From the NCBI RefSeq assembly GCF_000384475.1, contig NZ_ARWB01000001.1, positions 2,646,176 through 2,710,175 on the forward strand: a DNA stretch of 64,000 nt, given 5' to 3'. The stretch is from Methylopila sp. M107. GTDB lineage: Bacteria; Pseudomonadota; Alphaproteobacteria; Rhizobiales; Methylopilaceae. Shown here piece by piece: positions 21,868 through 31,300 of the stretch; position 1 is the stretch's first letter, and each line of letters begins with the position of its first letter. Position numbers and translations under genes: made by a program. The notes below the pieces were generated by a model. That model did not search any database. It was not told the DNA's origin and saw only the letters and a list, made by a program, of their open reading frames with translations.

Positions 21868-23019
21868 TTATTCGCTCTTCAGACAGGGCGCCACGAACAG
21901 GTCGCCGCGCCAGGCGCCGCCGACCGTGCGGGCGCCGACGATCAGCCAGAGCAAGCCAAGCGCCGCCACCAGCAGCGTGCCGAAGCCATAAATCGCGCCG
22001 ATCGGCAGCATCGTCCCGAGCTTGAGCGTCGCCACGGCATAGACGCCGATCGGGAAGGTGTAGCCCCACCAGCCGATGTTGAACGGCAGCCCGTCGCGAA
22101 GGTAGCGCAGCGTGACGATCAGCGCGAGCGCGAACCACCACAGGCCGTAGCCCCAGAGCAGCAGCCCGCCGAACAGGCCAAGCCCGTCCGCGAAGGCGCC
22201 GAAGCGCTCGAGCCCGTTCGCGGCCAGGATCGCCGGCGCCGCGCCGCCGAGCGTCATCAGGCCGAGCGCGCCGGTGCCGATCGGTCCGAGCGCGAGCCAG
22301 CTTGAGGCCGCCATGTTGGCGTGCGGCAGGTTATGCAGCGCCATCCGGAGCAGCAGCACCACCAGGATGCTCATGGCGACCGGGACCGAAAGCGCCCAGA
22401 GCACGTAGGACAGCGTCAGCATCACGAGCTGAGCGTGGCCGTCCGCCAGATGCGGCGCCAGCAGCCCGCCGGAGACGGCCACGACCTCGGCCGCGACGAC
22501 GGGAAGCAGCCAGACCGCCGTCATCTGGTCAATGGCGTGCGTCTGGCGGGTGAACATCAGGAATGGGATCGCGACGCCGCAGACAGCGGCGAGCGCCACG
22601 TCGATCCACCAGAGCGTCCAGGCGATGTCGACCGCGACAGGCCCGAAACGGGACAGCCCAAAGATCAGGAAGCCGTTGACGATGGTGGCGAGGCCCATCG
22701 GGATGCAGCCGAAGAACATCGAGACCACCGAGTGGCCGAAGATGCGGCGTGCGCCGTCGAAGAAGAAGATCCAGCGCGCGGCGTAGAGACAGGAGAACAG
22801 CGCGAACAGGCCAATGTTGAACATCCAGAGCCCTTCAGCGACGCCATGAAGCGCCGGGACCGACGTCTCGAACTGGGCGAGCGCGATGGCGAGAATGCCG
22901 GTGCCCATGGTGGCGGCGAACCAGTTCGGCGTGAACTGGCGGACCACTTCGCGCGGGCTCGCAAGCCGCGACAGCGGCCGCAGCCCGAGCGTCACCTCAC
23001 GCATGTGTTCATATGTCAT
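21868..23019 (-). CDS. TehA/SSU1-family (TDT) exporter, probably sulfite
   Basis: A 383-residue inner-membrane protein with about ten helices and the family start FTPNWFAATMGTGILAIALAQF. The later segments GLWWFALALIVTLRYLR, LPFNIGWWGYTFPIGVYAVA and KLGTMLPIGAIYGFGT are typical of the tellurite-resistance/dicarboxylate/SSU1 group. Yeast SSU1 and bacterial relatives export sulfite. With two sulfite oxidase genes next to it, sulfite export is the likely job (inference from context). It lies downstream of the YVTN and DUF305 genes on the same strand, separated by a hairpin. Confidence 0.82.
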   Translation of the reverse strand: MTYEHMREVTLGLRPLSRLASPREVVRQFTPNWFAATMGTGILAIALAQFETSVPALHGVAEGLWMFNIGLFALFSCLYAARWIFFFDGARRIFGHSVVSMFFGCIPMGLATIVNGFLIFGLSRFGPVAVDIAWTLWWIDVALAAVCGVAIPFLMFTRQTHAIDQMTAVWLLPVVAAEVVAVSGGLLAPHLADGHAQLVMLTLSYVLWALSVPVAMSILVVLLLRMALHNLPHANMAASSWLALGPIGTGALGLMTLGGAAPAILAANGLERFGAFADGLGLFGGLLLWGYGLWWFALALIVTLRYLRDGLPFNIGWWGYTFPIGVYAVATLKLGTMLPIGAIYGFGTLLVAALGLLWLIVGARTVGGAWRGDLFVAPCLKSE

Positions 23020-23032
23020 CGTGTTGTTCCTT

Positions 23033-23056
23033 CCTCGACGGCGAACGCCGTCGAGG
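23033..23056 (-). terminator. Hairpin between propeller gene and exporter
   Basis: Perfect 11-bp arms (CCTCGACGGCG and its complement) with a 2-nt loop lie between the propeller gene and the downstream exporter gene. Without a T-run it is probably an attenuating or stabilising hairpin. Confidence 0.5.
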
Positions 23057-23094
23057 CGTTTGAACCTGGCGCTTGTCCGCGCCGATTTCAGTCT

Positions 23095-24477
23095 TTAGCC
23101 GCCCGACAGCGCCGCCGCATCGGTCGCCTTCGCGGCCTCGCCCTCGACGACCCTGAGCTTGCCGCTCCTGGCCGCCGCGTCCGGCTTTACGATAGACCGC
23201 ACCGGGCCGGTGGCGGAGGCCATGGCGGCGCCCTTCTCGTTTGTCTTGAACGCTGCGACCGGTTCCGCCGCGCCGTCCATGAATACGCTGTAGGCGGTGT
23301 CGGGCTTCAGCTTGGAAACGCTGACTTCGATGATGTCGATCAGCCCGAGATTGCGCGCCACCACTTGCCCTGCGCCCATGCCGCCCTCGGGCGCCTTGAG
23401 ATTCAGCGTCAGGTTCTGCAAGCTCTTCCTCAGCGGCGTCAGGTTCTCCGTGTCTGCGCCGGCCGGCGCAGCGCCTGGAACGTAGACCAGCGCCTGCGGC
23501 GCTTGCCCGATCGCCATATGGGCGACCGCCTTGTTGCTCTCGGCGTCGATCACGTCGACGCCGTCGCCGTTCTCCAGGCCGACGTAGACCCGGCTGCCAT
23601 CGCCGCTCGCCCAGATCCCGTGCGGCAGCGCCCCAACCGGGATCGTGGCGGCAAGCTTGGCCTCGTCGTCGAGCGTGTAGACCTTGACCACGTTCTGGCC
23701 CCCGATGGTGACGTAAGCGAGCGTCTTGCCGCCGCTCATGCCGAAGGCGAGATGGTTCGAGATCGGGCCGCTGTCGATCACGCCCTTGACCTCGAGCGTC
23801 TTGGTGTCAATCCGCGTGACCTTGCCAACGTCCTTGTGCGTCATCCAGGCTTCTGACCCGTCCGGCGTCACCTGGATGAAAGGCGAGAACGGCGACACGA
23901 CCTTGATCTGCTTGATGATCTTCTTCGTCGCCACGTCGATGACGTCGACTTGGGGGTTGAAGCTGTTCGCGACGAAAGCAAGCTTCCCGTCCTTCGAGAA
24001 GATCGTCATGCCCGGACCGCTGGTGGTCTTGATCTGGCCTATCTCCTTGAAGGTCGTCGGGTCGATGACGGCCAGATGGTCCTCGCCGCGCACCGTCGAC
24101 CACACCTCCCTGCCGTCCGGCGTGAAGAAGGCCTCGTGCGGGTTGCGGCCGATATAGGCCGTGCCTTTCACGGTGTTCGTCGCGGTGTCGATGAAGGTGA
24201 CGGAGTTGGTCACGGTCGAGACCGCCACGACCGTCTTGTGGTCCGGCGAGAAACCGAGGCCGTGGACGTTGACCTGACCTTTGTAGAGCGGGCTCAGCAC
24301 GTTGGGACGCGGGTCGCCGAGCTTGATCTGGCCGAGCGTCTCGTTCTTCACGGGGTCGATAACCGAGACCGTGTTCGAGTTCTGGTCGGCGGTGTAGACG
24401 CGATCGCCGTCCTGCGGGAGCGCGTAGGCCGAGGTCGCGGTCAGCAGACCGGCGGCGATGAGGGCGAGGCGCTTCAT
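23095..24477 (-). CDS. Secreted YVTN-type beta-propeller protein
   Basis: A 460-residue protein with a signal peptide (MKRLALIAAGLLTATSAYA) followed by about seven propeller blades. Examples are RVYTADQNSNTVSVIDPVKN, KTVVAVSTVTNSVTFIDTAT and AYVTIGGQNVVKVYTLDDEA. The last ~110 residues (NLTPLRKSLQNLTLNLKA onward) are a separate domain. YVTN proteins are periplasmic propellers, often near copper or redox enzymes; the ligand is unknown. The ATG at 24477 overlaps the DUF305 gene by 4 nt, so the two are co-translated. Confidence 0.85.
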   Translation of the reverse strand: MKRLALIAAGLLTATSAYALPQDGDRVYTADQNSNTVSVIDPVKNETLGQIKLGDPRPNVLSPLYKGQVNVHGLGFSPDHKTVVAVSTVTNSVTFIDTATNTVKGTAYIGRNPHEAFFTPDGREVWSTVRGEDHLAVIDPTTFKEIGQIKTTSGPGMTIFSKDGKLAFVANSFNPQVDVIDVATKKIIKQIKVVSPFSPFIQVTPDGSEAWMTHKDVGKVTRIDTKTLEVKGVIDSGPISNHLAFGMSGGKTLAYVTIGGQNVVKVYTLDDEAKLAATIPVGALPHGIWASGDGSRVYVGLENGDGVDVIDAESNKAVAHMAIGQAPQALVYVPGAAPAGADTENLTPLRKSLQNLTLNLKAPEGGMGAGQVVARNLGLIDIIEVSVSKLKPDTAYSVFMDGAAEPVAAFKTNEKGAAMASATGPVRSIVKPDAAARSGKLRVVEGEAAKATDAAALSGG

Positions 24478-24884
24478 TTGGGGGCGTCCTTGTTGGCCGA
24501 GGCTTTCTCGGCGAGCAGGCGGGTCATCAGGTCGATCTCGTATGTCTGCTCGACAATGATCGACTGGGCGAGGTTGCGGATGGTCGGGTCGTCGGACGCG
24601 AGCAGCGCGGCCTTGGCCATGTCGATCGCGCCCTGATGATGCGGGATCATCTGCGAGAGGAAGTCGTGGGCGGGGTCGCCGGTGAGGGCCACGCCCATCA
24701 TGCCGGCGTGCATCCGCTCCATGGTTTTGGCGTTGCTCGCGGCGTAGTTGGCGGCCTTGGGGTTGGCGTTCGCCGGCACGGCCGGCGCAGGCGTGGTCAT
24801 CGAGGAATGGACGTGCGCTTCTTGCGCATGGGCGGGAATGGCGAACGCGACGAGCGCTGCGCCGAGAAGGACGGCGGTCCGCAT
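24474..24884 (-). CDS. Secreted DUF305 protein
   Basis: A 136-residue protein with a signal peptide (MRTAVLLGAALVAFAIPAHA), a short His/Pro linker and a DUF305 four-helix domain. The domain has MHAGMMGVALTGDPAHDFLS, QMIPHHQGAIDMAKAALL and EQTYEIDLMTRLLAE. The MIPHHQGAIDMA motif supplies likely metal-binding Met and His residues. DUF305 proteins are frequent in copper-resistance loci. Its promoter appears to be the ECF-type site at 24915-24942, so it would belong to the ECF regulon here. Confidence 0.85.
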   Translation of the reverse strand: MRTAVLLGAALVAFAIPAHAQEAHVHSSMTTPAPAVPANANPKAANYAASNAKTMERMHAGMMGVALTGDPAHDFLSQMIPHHQGAIDMAKAALLASDDPTIRNLAQSIIVEQTYEIDLMTRLLAEKASANKDAPK

Positions 24885-24914
24885 CGGGCCTCCAGGTTCG
24901 TGGGATGTGAAGGA

Positions 24915-24942
24915 GAGACGCCCATTGCGCCTCCGGTATTCC
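24915..24942 (-). promoter_or_regulatory. Putative ECF sigma promoter of DUF305-YVTN operon
   Basis: Read on the minus strand, GGAATA (24942-24937), a 16-bp spacer and CGTCTC (24920-24915) match the sorAB promoter, including the following TCC. The DUF305 start codon lies about 30 bp further on. Confidence 0.6.
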
Positions 24943-24987
24943 CGCGGCGCGCAAACATTCCTCGGACCGATTAATTTTGGAGGCGGT

Positions 24988-25014
24988 GGAATAGCCGCGT
25001 CGGCGGGGCGTCTC
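24988..25014 (+). promoter_or_regulatory. Putative ECF sigma promoter of the NTF2-sigma-antisigma operon
   Basis: GGAATA at 24988-24993 and CGTCTC at 25009-25014 are 15 bp apart, one less than in the two sister sites. It would place the transcript start near 25020 and make the ECF operon self-activating. The two promoters at 24915 and 24988 are divergent. Confidence 0.55.
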
Positions 25015-25052
25015 TCTCGATGTCGTCCCTCATGAGCCGGAGCTCCAAGCCC

Positions 25053-25469
25053 ATGCGCATTCTTCTCTCCGCCGTCACACTCGTCGCCCTCGCGAGCCCC
25101 GCACTCGCCGGTCCCGCCGGCGACATGGCAAAGGCCCGCATCGACGCCGTCGCCAAGGGCGACGTGGCGACTGTCACCGGCGAATACGCCGACGGCGCGT
25201 CGCTGCACTGGATCGGCGGTCCGCTCGACGGCATGTACGCCGGCCCAGAGAAACTGAAGACGGTCTGGACCAAGTTCACGACCGCGCAGGGTCCGCAGAC
25301 CGCGACCGTCGCCGCCGTCTCCGAGGCCGTGAACCCGAAGGGCGCGACAGTCACCGCCGACGTGACCTTCGCGGGCAAGAACACGGTGAAGGTGCGCTAT
25401 GTCATGGTCTATCGCGACGGCAAGCTCGCCGACGAGATCTGGCAGGTGAACCCCGGCGCGACCTACTGA
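25053..25469 (+). CDS. Secreted NTF2-like (SnoaL-type) protein
   Basis: A 138-residue protein with a signal peptide (MRILLSAVTLVALASPALAG). An NTF2-like cone domain follows: DMAKARIDAVAKGDVATVTG, GASLHWIGGPLDGMYAGPEK, and a final strand VMVYRDGKLADEIWQVNPG. Function cannot be read from the sequence. The ATG at 25053 gives a leader of about 30 nt from the predicted start; an ATG at 25020 lies at the predicted transcript start. It heads an operon with an ECF sigma and its anti-sigma and may be part of the response or the sensing. Confidence 0.75.
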   Translation: MRILLSAVTLVALASPALAGPAGDMAKARIDAVAKGDVATVTGEYADGASLHWIGGPLDGMYAGPEKLKTVWTKFTTAQGPQTATVAAVSEAVNPKGATVTADVTFAGKNTVKVRYVMVYRDGKLADEIWQVNPGATY

Positions 25470-25488
25470 GCGAGAGGCTGAACGATCC

Positions 25489-25995
25489 TTGGACGAGACC
25501 GCCGCCCTTCTGGAACCGCTAATCCCGTCGCTCAGGCGCTACGCGTACGCGTTGACGCGGGACCACGGGGCGGCGGACGACCTCGTGCAGGACACGCTGG
25601 AGCGCGCGCTGTCGCGGTGGTATCTGCGCCGACGCGACGGCGACCTTCGGGCGTGGCTGTTCACGATCGAGCGCAACCTCTACGTCAGCGGCTTGCGCCG
25701 TCGCCGTTCGCGCGGCGTAGAAGTCGCGCTCGACGATGCGGCCGAGCCTGCCGTGGACGGCGGCCAGGAATCCTCGGTCGGTATGCGCGACCTGCTGGCG
25801 GCGCTTGACCAGCTCCCCGAGGATCACAAGTCGATCCTGCTGCTGGTGGGCGTCGAAGATCTCACATACGAGGAGGCCGCCGGCGTCCTTGACGTGCCCA
25901 TTGGCACCGTAATGTCCCGGCTGTCGCGCGGCCGCCAGCGGTTGCGCACGCTTCTGGAGACGGGCCGCACGACGTTGCTGCGGAGAGTGAAATGA
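25489..25995 (+). CDS. ECF-type RNA polymerase sigma factor
   Basis: A 168-residue ECF sigma factor. Region 2 is RRYAYALTRDHGAADDLVQD then TLERALSRWYLRRRDGDLRA. Region 4 is ALDQLPEDHKSILLLVGVED then LTYEEAAGVLDVPIGTVMSR. A TTG start at 25489 follows GAGAGG; no ATG fits. It overlaps the anti-sigma gene by 4 nt. It is the best candidate to recognise the three GGAATA/CGTCTC promoters, since one of them precedes its own operon. Confidence 0.87.
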   Translation: MDETAALLEPLIPSLRRYAYALTRDHGAADDLVQDTLERALSRWYLRRRDGDLRAWLFTIERNLYVSGLRRRRSRGVEVALDDAAEPAVDGGQESSVGMRDLLAALDQLPEDHKSILLLVGVEDLTYEEAAGVLDVPIGTVMSRLSRGRQRLRTLLETGRTTLLRRVK

Positions 25996-26786
25996 GCAGC
26001 CTGCCGATCGGTGACGACGACCTCGTGGCCTATGTGGACGCCCGGCTTGCGCCCGCGCGAAGGGCTGAGGTCGAGACCTATCTCGCGACCCATCCCGAGA
26101 TCGCCGCGCGCGTCGAGGCCGACCTCGCACAGCGCGCGGCGCTGCGCGACCGGCTGGCGCCGAAGGCGGCGGAGCCGATCCCGGCGCGGCTCAGGGTCGC
26201 GAATATCGCGGCTGCCCGCCGTGCGCGGCAGGGCGCGCAGCTCCGCGCGATGGCGGCCGGCGTCGCGCTGATGGTCGCGGGCGGCGGCGCGGGCTGGATC
26301 GCGAACGACCTCGCGACCGCGGGCAGGCCGGCCGGCGCGCCCGCGGCTGTAACAGCGTCGAACGCCAGCTTCGTGGACGACGCCGTCGGCGCCTACCGCA
26401 CCTTCGTGGTCGAGGTCGCGCATCCCGTGGAGGTGCGCGCCGGCGACGAAGCGCATCTGGTGCAGTGGCTGTCGAAGCGCGTCGGCAAGCCTTTGAAGAC
26501 GCCGGACCTCACCGCCTTCGGCTTCCGCCTGATGGGCGGCCGCGTGCTGCCGGCGGGATCCGCCGCCGCCGCCATGCTGATGTATGACGACGACGCCGGC
26601 ACACGGATGACCGTCTACATCCGCGCTGACCAGGGCGCCGAGACCGCGTTCCAGTTCCTGCGCGAAGGCGAGATCTCGACTTTCACCTGGCTCGACCGCG
26701 GCTTTGGCTTCGCAGTCTCCGCAGCGACCGACCGAGACCGACTGCTGCCGATCGCGGAGGCCGTCTACAAAAGCCTCGGCGCATGA
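25992..26786 (+). CDS. Anti-sigma factor
   Basis: A 264-residue membrane anti-sigma. The cytoplasmic domain is IGDDDLVAYVDARLAPARRA to about residue 60. A membrane helix lies at about residues 85-105 (AMAAGVALMVAGGGAGWIAN), and a periplasmic domain of about 155 residues contains FRTFVVEVAHPVEV-like and LTAFGFRLMGGRVLPAG segments. The periplasmic part belongs to the same general type as other alphaproteobacterial anti-sigmas paired with such ECFs. It is coupled to the sigma gene by a 4-nt overlap. Confidence 0.82.
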   Translation: MSSLPIGDDDLVAYVDARLAPARRAEVETYLATHPEIAARVEADLAQRAALRDRLAPKAAEPIPARLRVANIAAARRARQGAQLRAMAAGVALMVAGGGAGWIANDLATAGRPAGAPAAVTASNASFVDDAVGAYRTFVVEVAHPVEVRAGDEAHLVQWLSKRVGKPLKTPDLTAFGFRLMGGRVLPAGSAAAAMLMYDDDAGTRMTVYIRADQGAETAFQFLREGEISTFTWLDRGFGFAVSAATDRDRLLPIAEAVYKSLGA

Positions 26787-26833
26787 CCCTCGCGCCGCGT
26801 TGCGCCGCTGAAGCCACGGCTGGACGTTAGCGA

Positions 26834-27469
26834 ATGAGCGCGCCGTCGCGCACGCTCCTGCTGTCGAATCCCGACGCGCTCACCGAGCGGCTCGCCGCGC
26901 TTGAGCGGCCGCACATGGTGCCGCTCAACGGATACGCGGCGCGGCTGCGGAAAACCCATGGCGGCGTGCCGCATTTCGACCCGTTCGACGGCGGCGCCGA
27001 GTCGCGTTTGCTGGTGCTGCTCGAAACACCTGGACCAAGCGCCGCGCTAGTCCGTTTCACGTCCCGCGACAACCCGACCGGCACCGCAGGAAACCTGCGC
27101 ATGCTGTTCGAAAGCGCCCGGATCTCGCGGACCGCGACCGCGCTCTGGAACGCGGTGCCTTGGACGCTTCCGAGACGGGACGGACGACTCGGGAAGCCGA
27201 GCGCCGCCGATCTCGCGGCGGCTCTCGCGGAGCTACCCGAACTTCTTGCCATGTTTCCAGAGCTTAAGATTGTACTGCTGATGGGCCGCACCGCCGCCGC
27301 GTTTGCTGGAGATGTTGCCGCGATTGCGCCGAACGTGGCGGTCTTCAAGACAGCTCATCCAAGCCCAACCTTCGTCAACACCTCTCCTTTGATCCGGACC
27401 GCCCTCGAGGCGACCTTCGTCGAAGCGGCGCACCTGCTCCGGCATGTTGATCGACCCGGCATTAGGTAG
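26834..27469 (+). CDS. Uracil-DNA glycosylase superfamily protein
   Basis: A 211-residue soluble protein with the UDG fold. It has SRLLVLLETPGPSA (motif-1 region), SRDNPTGTAGNLRMLFESAR, ALWNAVPWTLP, KIVLLMGRTAAAF and the C-terminal motif TAHPSPTFVNTSP. Members remove uracil from DNA, though in this branch the activity is often unproven. It begins 47 bp after the anti-sigma gene and may be cargo unrelated to metals. Confidence 0.78.
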   Translation: MSAPSRTLLLSNPDALTERLAALERPHMVPLNGYAARLRKTHGGVPHFDPFDGGAESRLLVLLETPGPSAALVRFTSRDNPTGTAGNLRMLFESARISRTATALWNAVPWTLPRRDGRLGKPSAADLAAALAELPELLAMFPELKIVLLMGRTAAAFAGDVAAIAPNVAVFKTAHPSPTFVNTSPLIRTALEATFVEAAHLLRHVDRPGIR

Positions 27470-27588
27470 CAAAGACCACAAGATGCTGATCAAACATCTG
27501 ACCGGCTTGAGGTTTCGGTGCTCGCTCGAACTGTCCATTAGCCAGCGGTATGCTCGCGGCAGCTTGTGAGGTCGATTGGTTGGAGAAG

Positions 27589-28083
27589 ATGGTCACCATC
27601 AGGGATGAACGGGCGGAAGACGCCGATCGGATCTCGGCGCTGACCTCCGCGGCCTTCGCGGGAGCCGCGCACAGCAGCGGGACGGAGGCCAAGATCGTGG
27701 AAGGCCTCCGCCGGGCGGGCGTCCTGACCATCTCGATGGTCGCCGCCGATCCCGGGATCGTCGGGCACGTGGCGTTCTCCCCGGTCACGATCGACGGCGC
27801 GACCGGGCGCTGGTACGGGCTCGGCCCGGTCTCCGTCCTGCCGGGCCGACAGGGCCAAGGCGTCGGCAGCCGCCTCATCCGCGAGGGCCTCGACCGCCTG
27901 GCGCGGGCGGGCGCCGAAGGATGCGTGGTGCTGGGCGATCCGCTGTACTACGCCCGCTTCGGCTTCGAGAGCGACCCCGGGCTCAAGTACGGGGACGTGC
28001 CGCCGGAATACTTCCAACGGCTGCTGTTGGGCGGGCCGCCCCGCAGCGGCGAGGTCACGTTCCACGCCGCATTCGATGAGTGA
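27589..28083 (+). CDS. GNAT-family N-acetyltransferase (YhbS-like)
   Basis: A 164-residue acetyltransferase. The acetyl-CoA loop is GPVSVLPGRQGQGVGSRLIR, preceded by the beta strand IVGHVAFSPVTIDG and followed by GCVVLGDPLYYARFGF, a hallmark of the YhbS-like group. The substrate is unknown. The ATG at 27589 starts the GNAT fold directly (MVTIRDERAEDADRI); an upstream ATG at 27550 adds 13 odd residues. No gene is seen in the 230 bp after it. Confidence 0.83.
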   Translation: MVTIRDERAEDADRISALTSAAFAGAAHSSGTEAKIVEGLRRAGVLTISMVAADPGIVGHVAFSPVTIDGATGRWYGLGPVSVLPGRQGQGVGSRLIREGLDRLARAGAEGCVVLGDPLYYARFGFESDPGLKYGDVPPEYFQRLLLGGPPRSGEVTFHAAFDE

Positions 28084-28313
28084 AACGAGGCTGAACCGCA
28101 GCCAGCCTGAACTGGTGGCGTCTGCTATCTAATCCCGGATCGACCCGCGCAGTGAGCGTCCCACGAAATTATCCGTGAGCGGACGTTCTGAACGTCGGCT
28201 AAGGGTCAGCTGCGGCAAATGCCTCCCAGCCGATAAGCGCCACGAGCAGAAGTTGACCTGAAGCCCGCAAGTCGACGTTCGACCTCGTCGGGAGTTAGCA
28301 ACAATCAACGCAA

Positions 28314-31300
28314 TCAAGCCCGGGAGCTGATCGGCAAGCTGCAAATTTCTGACCGTTCGAGGCCGAAGCCCTTCACGAGGGCGTAGACCGCGGGGATGAC
28401 GAGCAACGTCAGGACGGTGGAAGAGACCATGCCGCCGATCATCGGGACCGCGATGCGCTGCATGACCTCGGAGCCAGCTCCCGTACTCCATAGGATAGGC
28501 AGCAGCCCCGCCATGATGGCGAGCACGGTCATCATCTTAGGCCTCACGCGTTCCACCGCGCCCACCATGATCGCCTGGGTCAGGTCGGCGCGTGTGAACG
28601 GCTTGCCTTCGGCCGCCCGTCTCGCCTTCAATTCTTCGAGCGCGTGGTCGAGATAGATCAGCATGATCACGCCGGTCTCCGCCGCGACGCCGGCGAGCGC
28701 AATGAACCCGACCGCGACGGCGACCGACAGGTTGAAGCCGAGCCACCACATCAGCCAGAGCCCGCCGACCAGCGCGAAAGGCAGCGACAGCATGACGATC
28801 AGCGTCTCGGTCAGGCGGCGGAAGTTGAGGTAGAGCAGCAGGAAGATCAGCCCCAACGTCAGCGGTACGACGATCTTCAGCCGCGCCTCGGCGCGCTCGA
28901 GGTACTCGAACTGGCCCGACCACTCGACCGACGATCCGGTCGGCAGCGCGACCTTCTCCGCGACCGCCTTGCGGGCGTCGGCGACGTAGCCGCCGAGGTC
29001 GCGGCCGACGATGTCGACGAAGATGTAGATTGCGAGCTTGCCGTTCTCGGTGCGGATCGAGGTCGGCCCGCGGGTGCGCTTGATGCTGGCGACCTCGGCC
29101 AACGGCACCGTCCCGCCGCCCGCCATCGGGACCAAGACCTCGCGACCGATCGACTGGGGATCGCTTCTGAGGTCGCGCGGGTAGCGGACGTTGACGGCGT
29201 AGCGCTCCCGGCCCTCGACTGTCGTGGTGACGGTCTCGCCGCCGAGCGCGGTCGCGATCACGTCCTGCACGTCGCTCACCATCAGGCCGTAGCGGGCGAG
29301 CGCGGAACGGTCCGGCGTGATGTCGAGGTAGTAGCCGCCGATGACACGCTCGGCGTAGGCGCTCGATGTGCCCGGGACGGTCTTGACCGCCTGCTCGACC
29401 TCGCGGGCGAGCTTCTCCATCTCCACGAGGTCGGATCCGTAGACCTTGAGCCCGACGGGCGTCCGGATGCCCGTCGCCAGCATGTCGATGCGGGCGCGGA
29501 TCGGCATGGTCCAGGCGTTCGACACGCCGGGAAACTGCAGCGCCTTGTCCATCTCGGCCTTGAGGCTCTCGGTCGTCACGCCCGGCCGCCACTCGGACCT
29601 GGGCTTCAGGTTGATGATCGTCTCGGTCATCTCGCTCGGCGCGGGGTCGGTTGCGGTCGCCGCGCGGCCGGCCTTGCCGTAGACGGAGGCCACTTCCGGA
29701 AACGACTTGATGATCCGACCTTGCGTCTGCAGCAGTTCCGTTGAGCGCGAGACCGAGATGCCGGGCAGCGTTGTCGGCATGTACATCAGCGTGCCCTCGT
29801 CGAGCGGGGGCATGAACTCCGAGCCGAGCTGCATCGCGGGCCACCACGACGCGCCAAGCGCCGCCACCGCGAGCAGGATGGTCAGCGTCTTGGCCCTGAG
29901 CACGCCGCGGATGATCGGCCGGTAGAGCCAGATCAGAACGCGGTTCACCGGGTTCCTGTGCTCGGGGACGATGCGGCCGCGGACGAAGATCACCATCAGC
30001 GCCGGCACCAGCGTCACCGACAGCAGCGCGGCCGCCGCCATTGCGAAGGTCTTGGTGAAGGCGAGCGGCCCGAACAGGCGGCCTTCCTGGCTCTCCAGCG
30101 TGAAGATCGGCAGGAACGAGACGGTGATGATGAGCAGGCTGAAGAACAGCGCCGGCCCGACCTCCTGCGCCGCCTCGATCAGGACCTCGACCCGCGGCTT
30201 GCCCGGGGCTGCCCGCTCCAGGTGCTTGTGCGCGTTCTCGATCATGACGATGGCGGCGTCGATCATGGCCCCGACCGCGATCGCGATGCCGCCGAGGCTC
30301 ATGATGTTGGCCCCGATCCCGAGCGCCTTCATGGCCCCGAACGCCATCAGGATGCCGACCGGCAGCATCAGGATCGCGACCAGCGCGCTGCGGACGTGGA
30401 GCAGAAACACGATCGTCACCAGCGCGACGACGATGCTTTCCTCGATCAGCGTCGACTTCAGGGTTTCGATCGCGGCCTCGATCAGGTGCGAGCGGTCGTA
30501 GACCGGCACGATCTCGGTGCCGGCCGGCAGGCTCGGCATCAGCGCCGCGATCTTGGCCTTGACGTTGCCGATGACGTCGAGCGCGTTCGCGCCGTAGCGC
30601 TGCAGCACGATGCCGCTCGCGACCTCGCCTTCGCCGTTGAGCTCCGTGATCCCCCGCCGCTCGTCGGGGCCGAGCTCGACCCGCGCCACGTCCTTCAGCA
30701 GCACCGGCGTACCGCCGTCGACCTTGAGCACCGTCTGCTCGATGTCCTTGATGCTCTTCAGGTAGCCGCGGCCCCGGACCATGAACTCGAACTCGCTGAG
30801 CTCGAGCGTCCTGCCGCCGGTGTCCATGTTGCTGCCGCGCACGACGTCGCGGACCTTCGACAGCGGAATGCCGAGCGCGCGAAGGCGCTGGGGATCGACC
30901 ACGACGTTGTACTGCTTGGCGAAGCCGCCGACGCTCGCCACCTCGGCGACGCCCTCGGCCGCCGACGCCCCGAAGCGCACCTGCCAGTCCTGGGTCGAGC
31001 GGGTCTCGGCCAGCGTTTGGTTCTTGGCCATGACGGCGTATTGGTAGACCCAGCCGACGCCGGTGGCGTCCGGCCCGAGCGTCGGCGTGACGTTCGACGG
31101 CAGCCGCGGCGCGGCGGCGCTGAGAAACTCTAGCACCCGCGAGCGCGCCCAATAGGGGTCGGTGCCGTCCTGGAAGATGACGTAGACGAACGAGACGCCG
31201 AAGAACGAAAAACCGCGCACTACCCTGGATTTCGGCACGGTCAGCATGGCGGTGGTGAGCGGATAGGTGACCTGGTCCTCGACCACCTGCGGCCCTTGGC

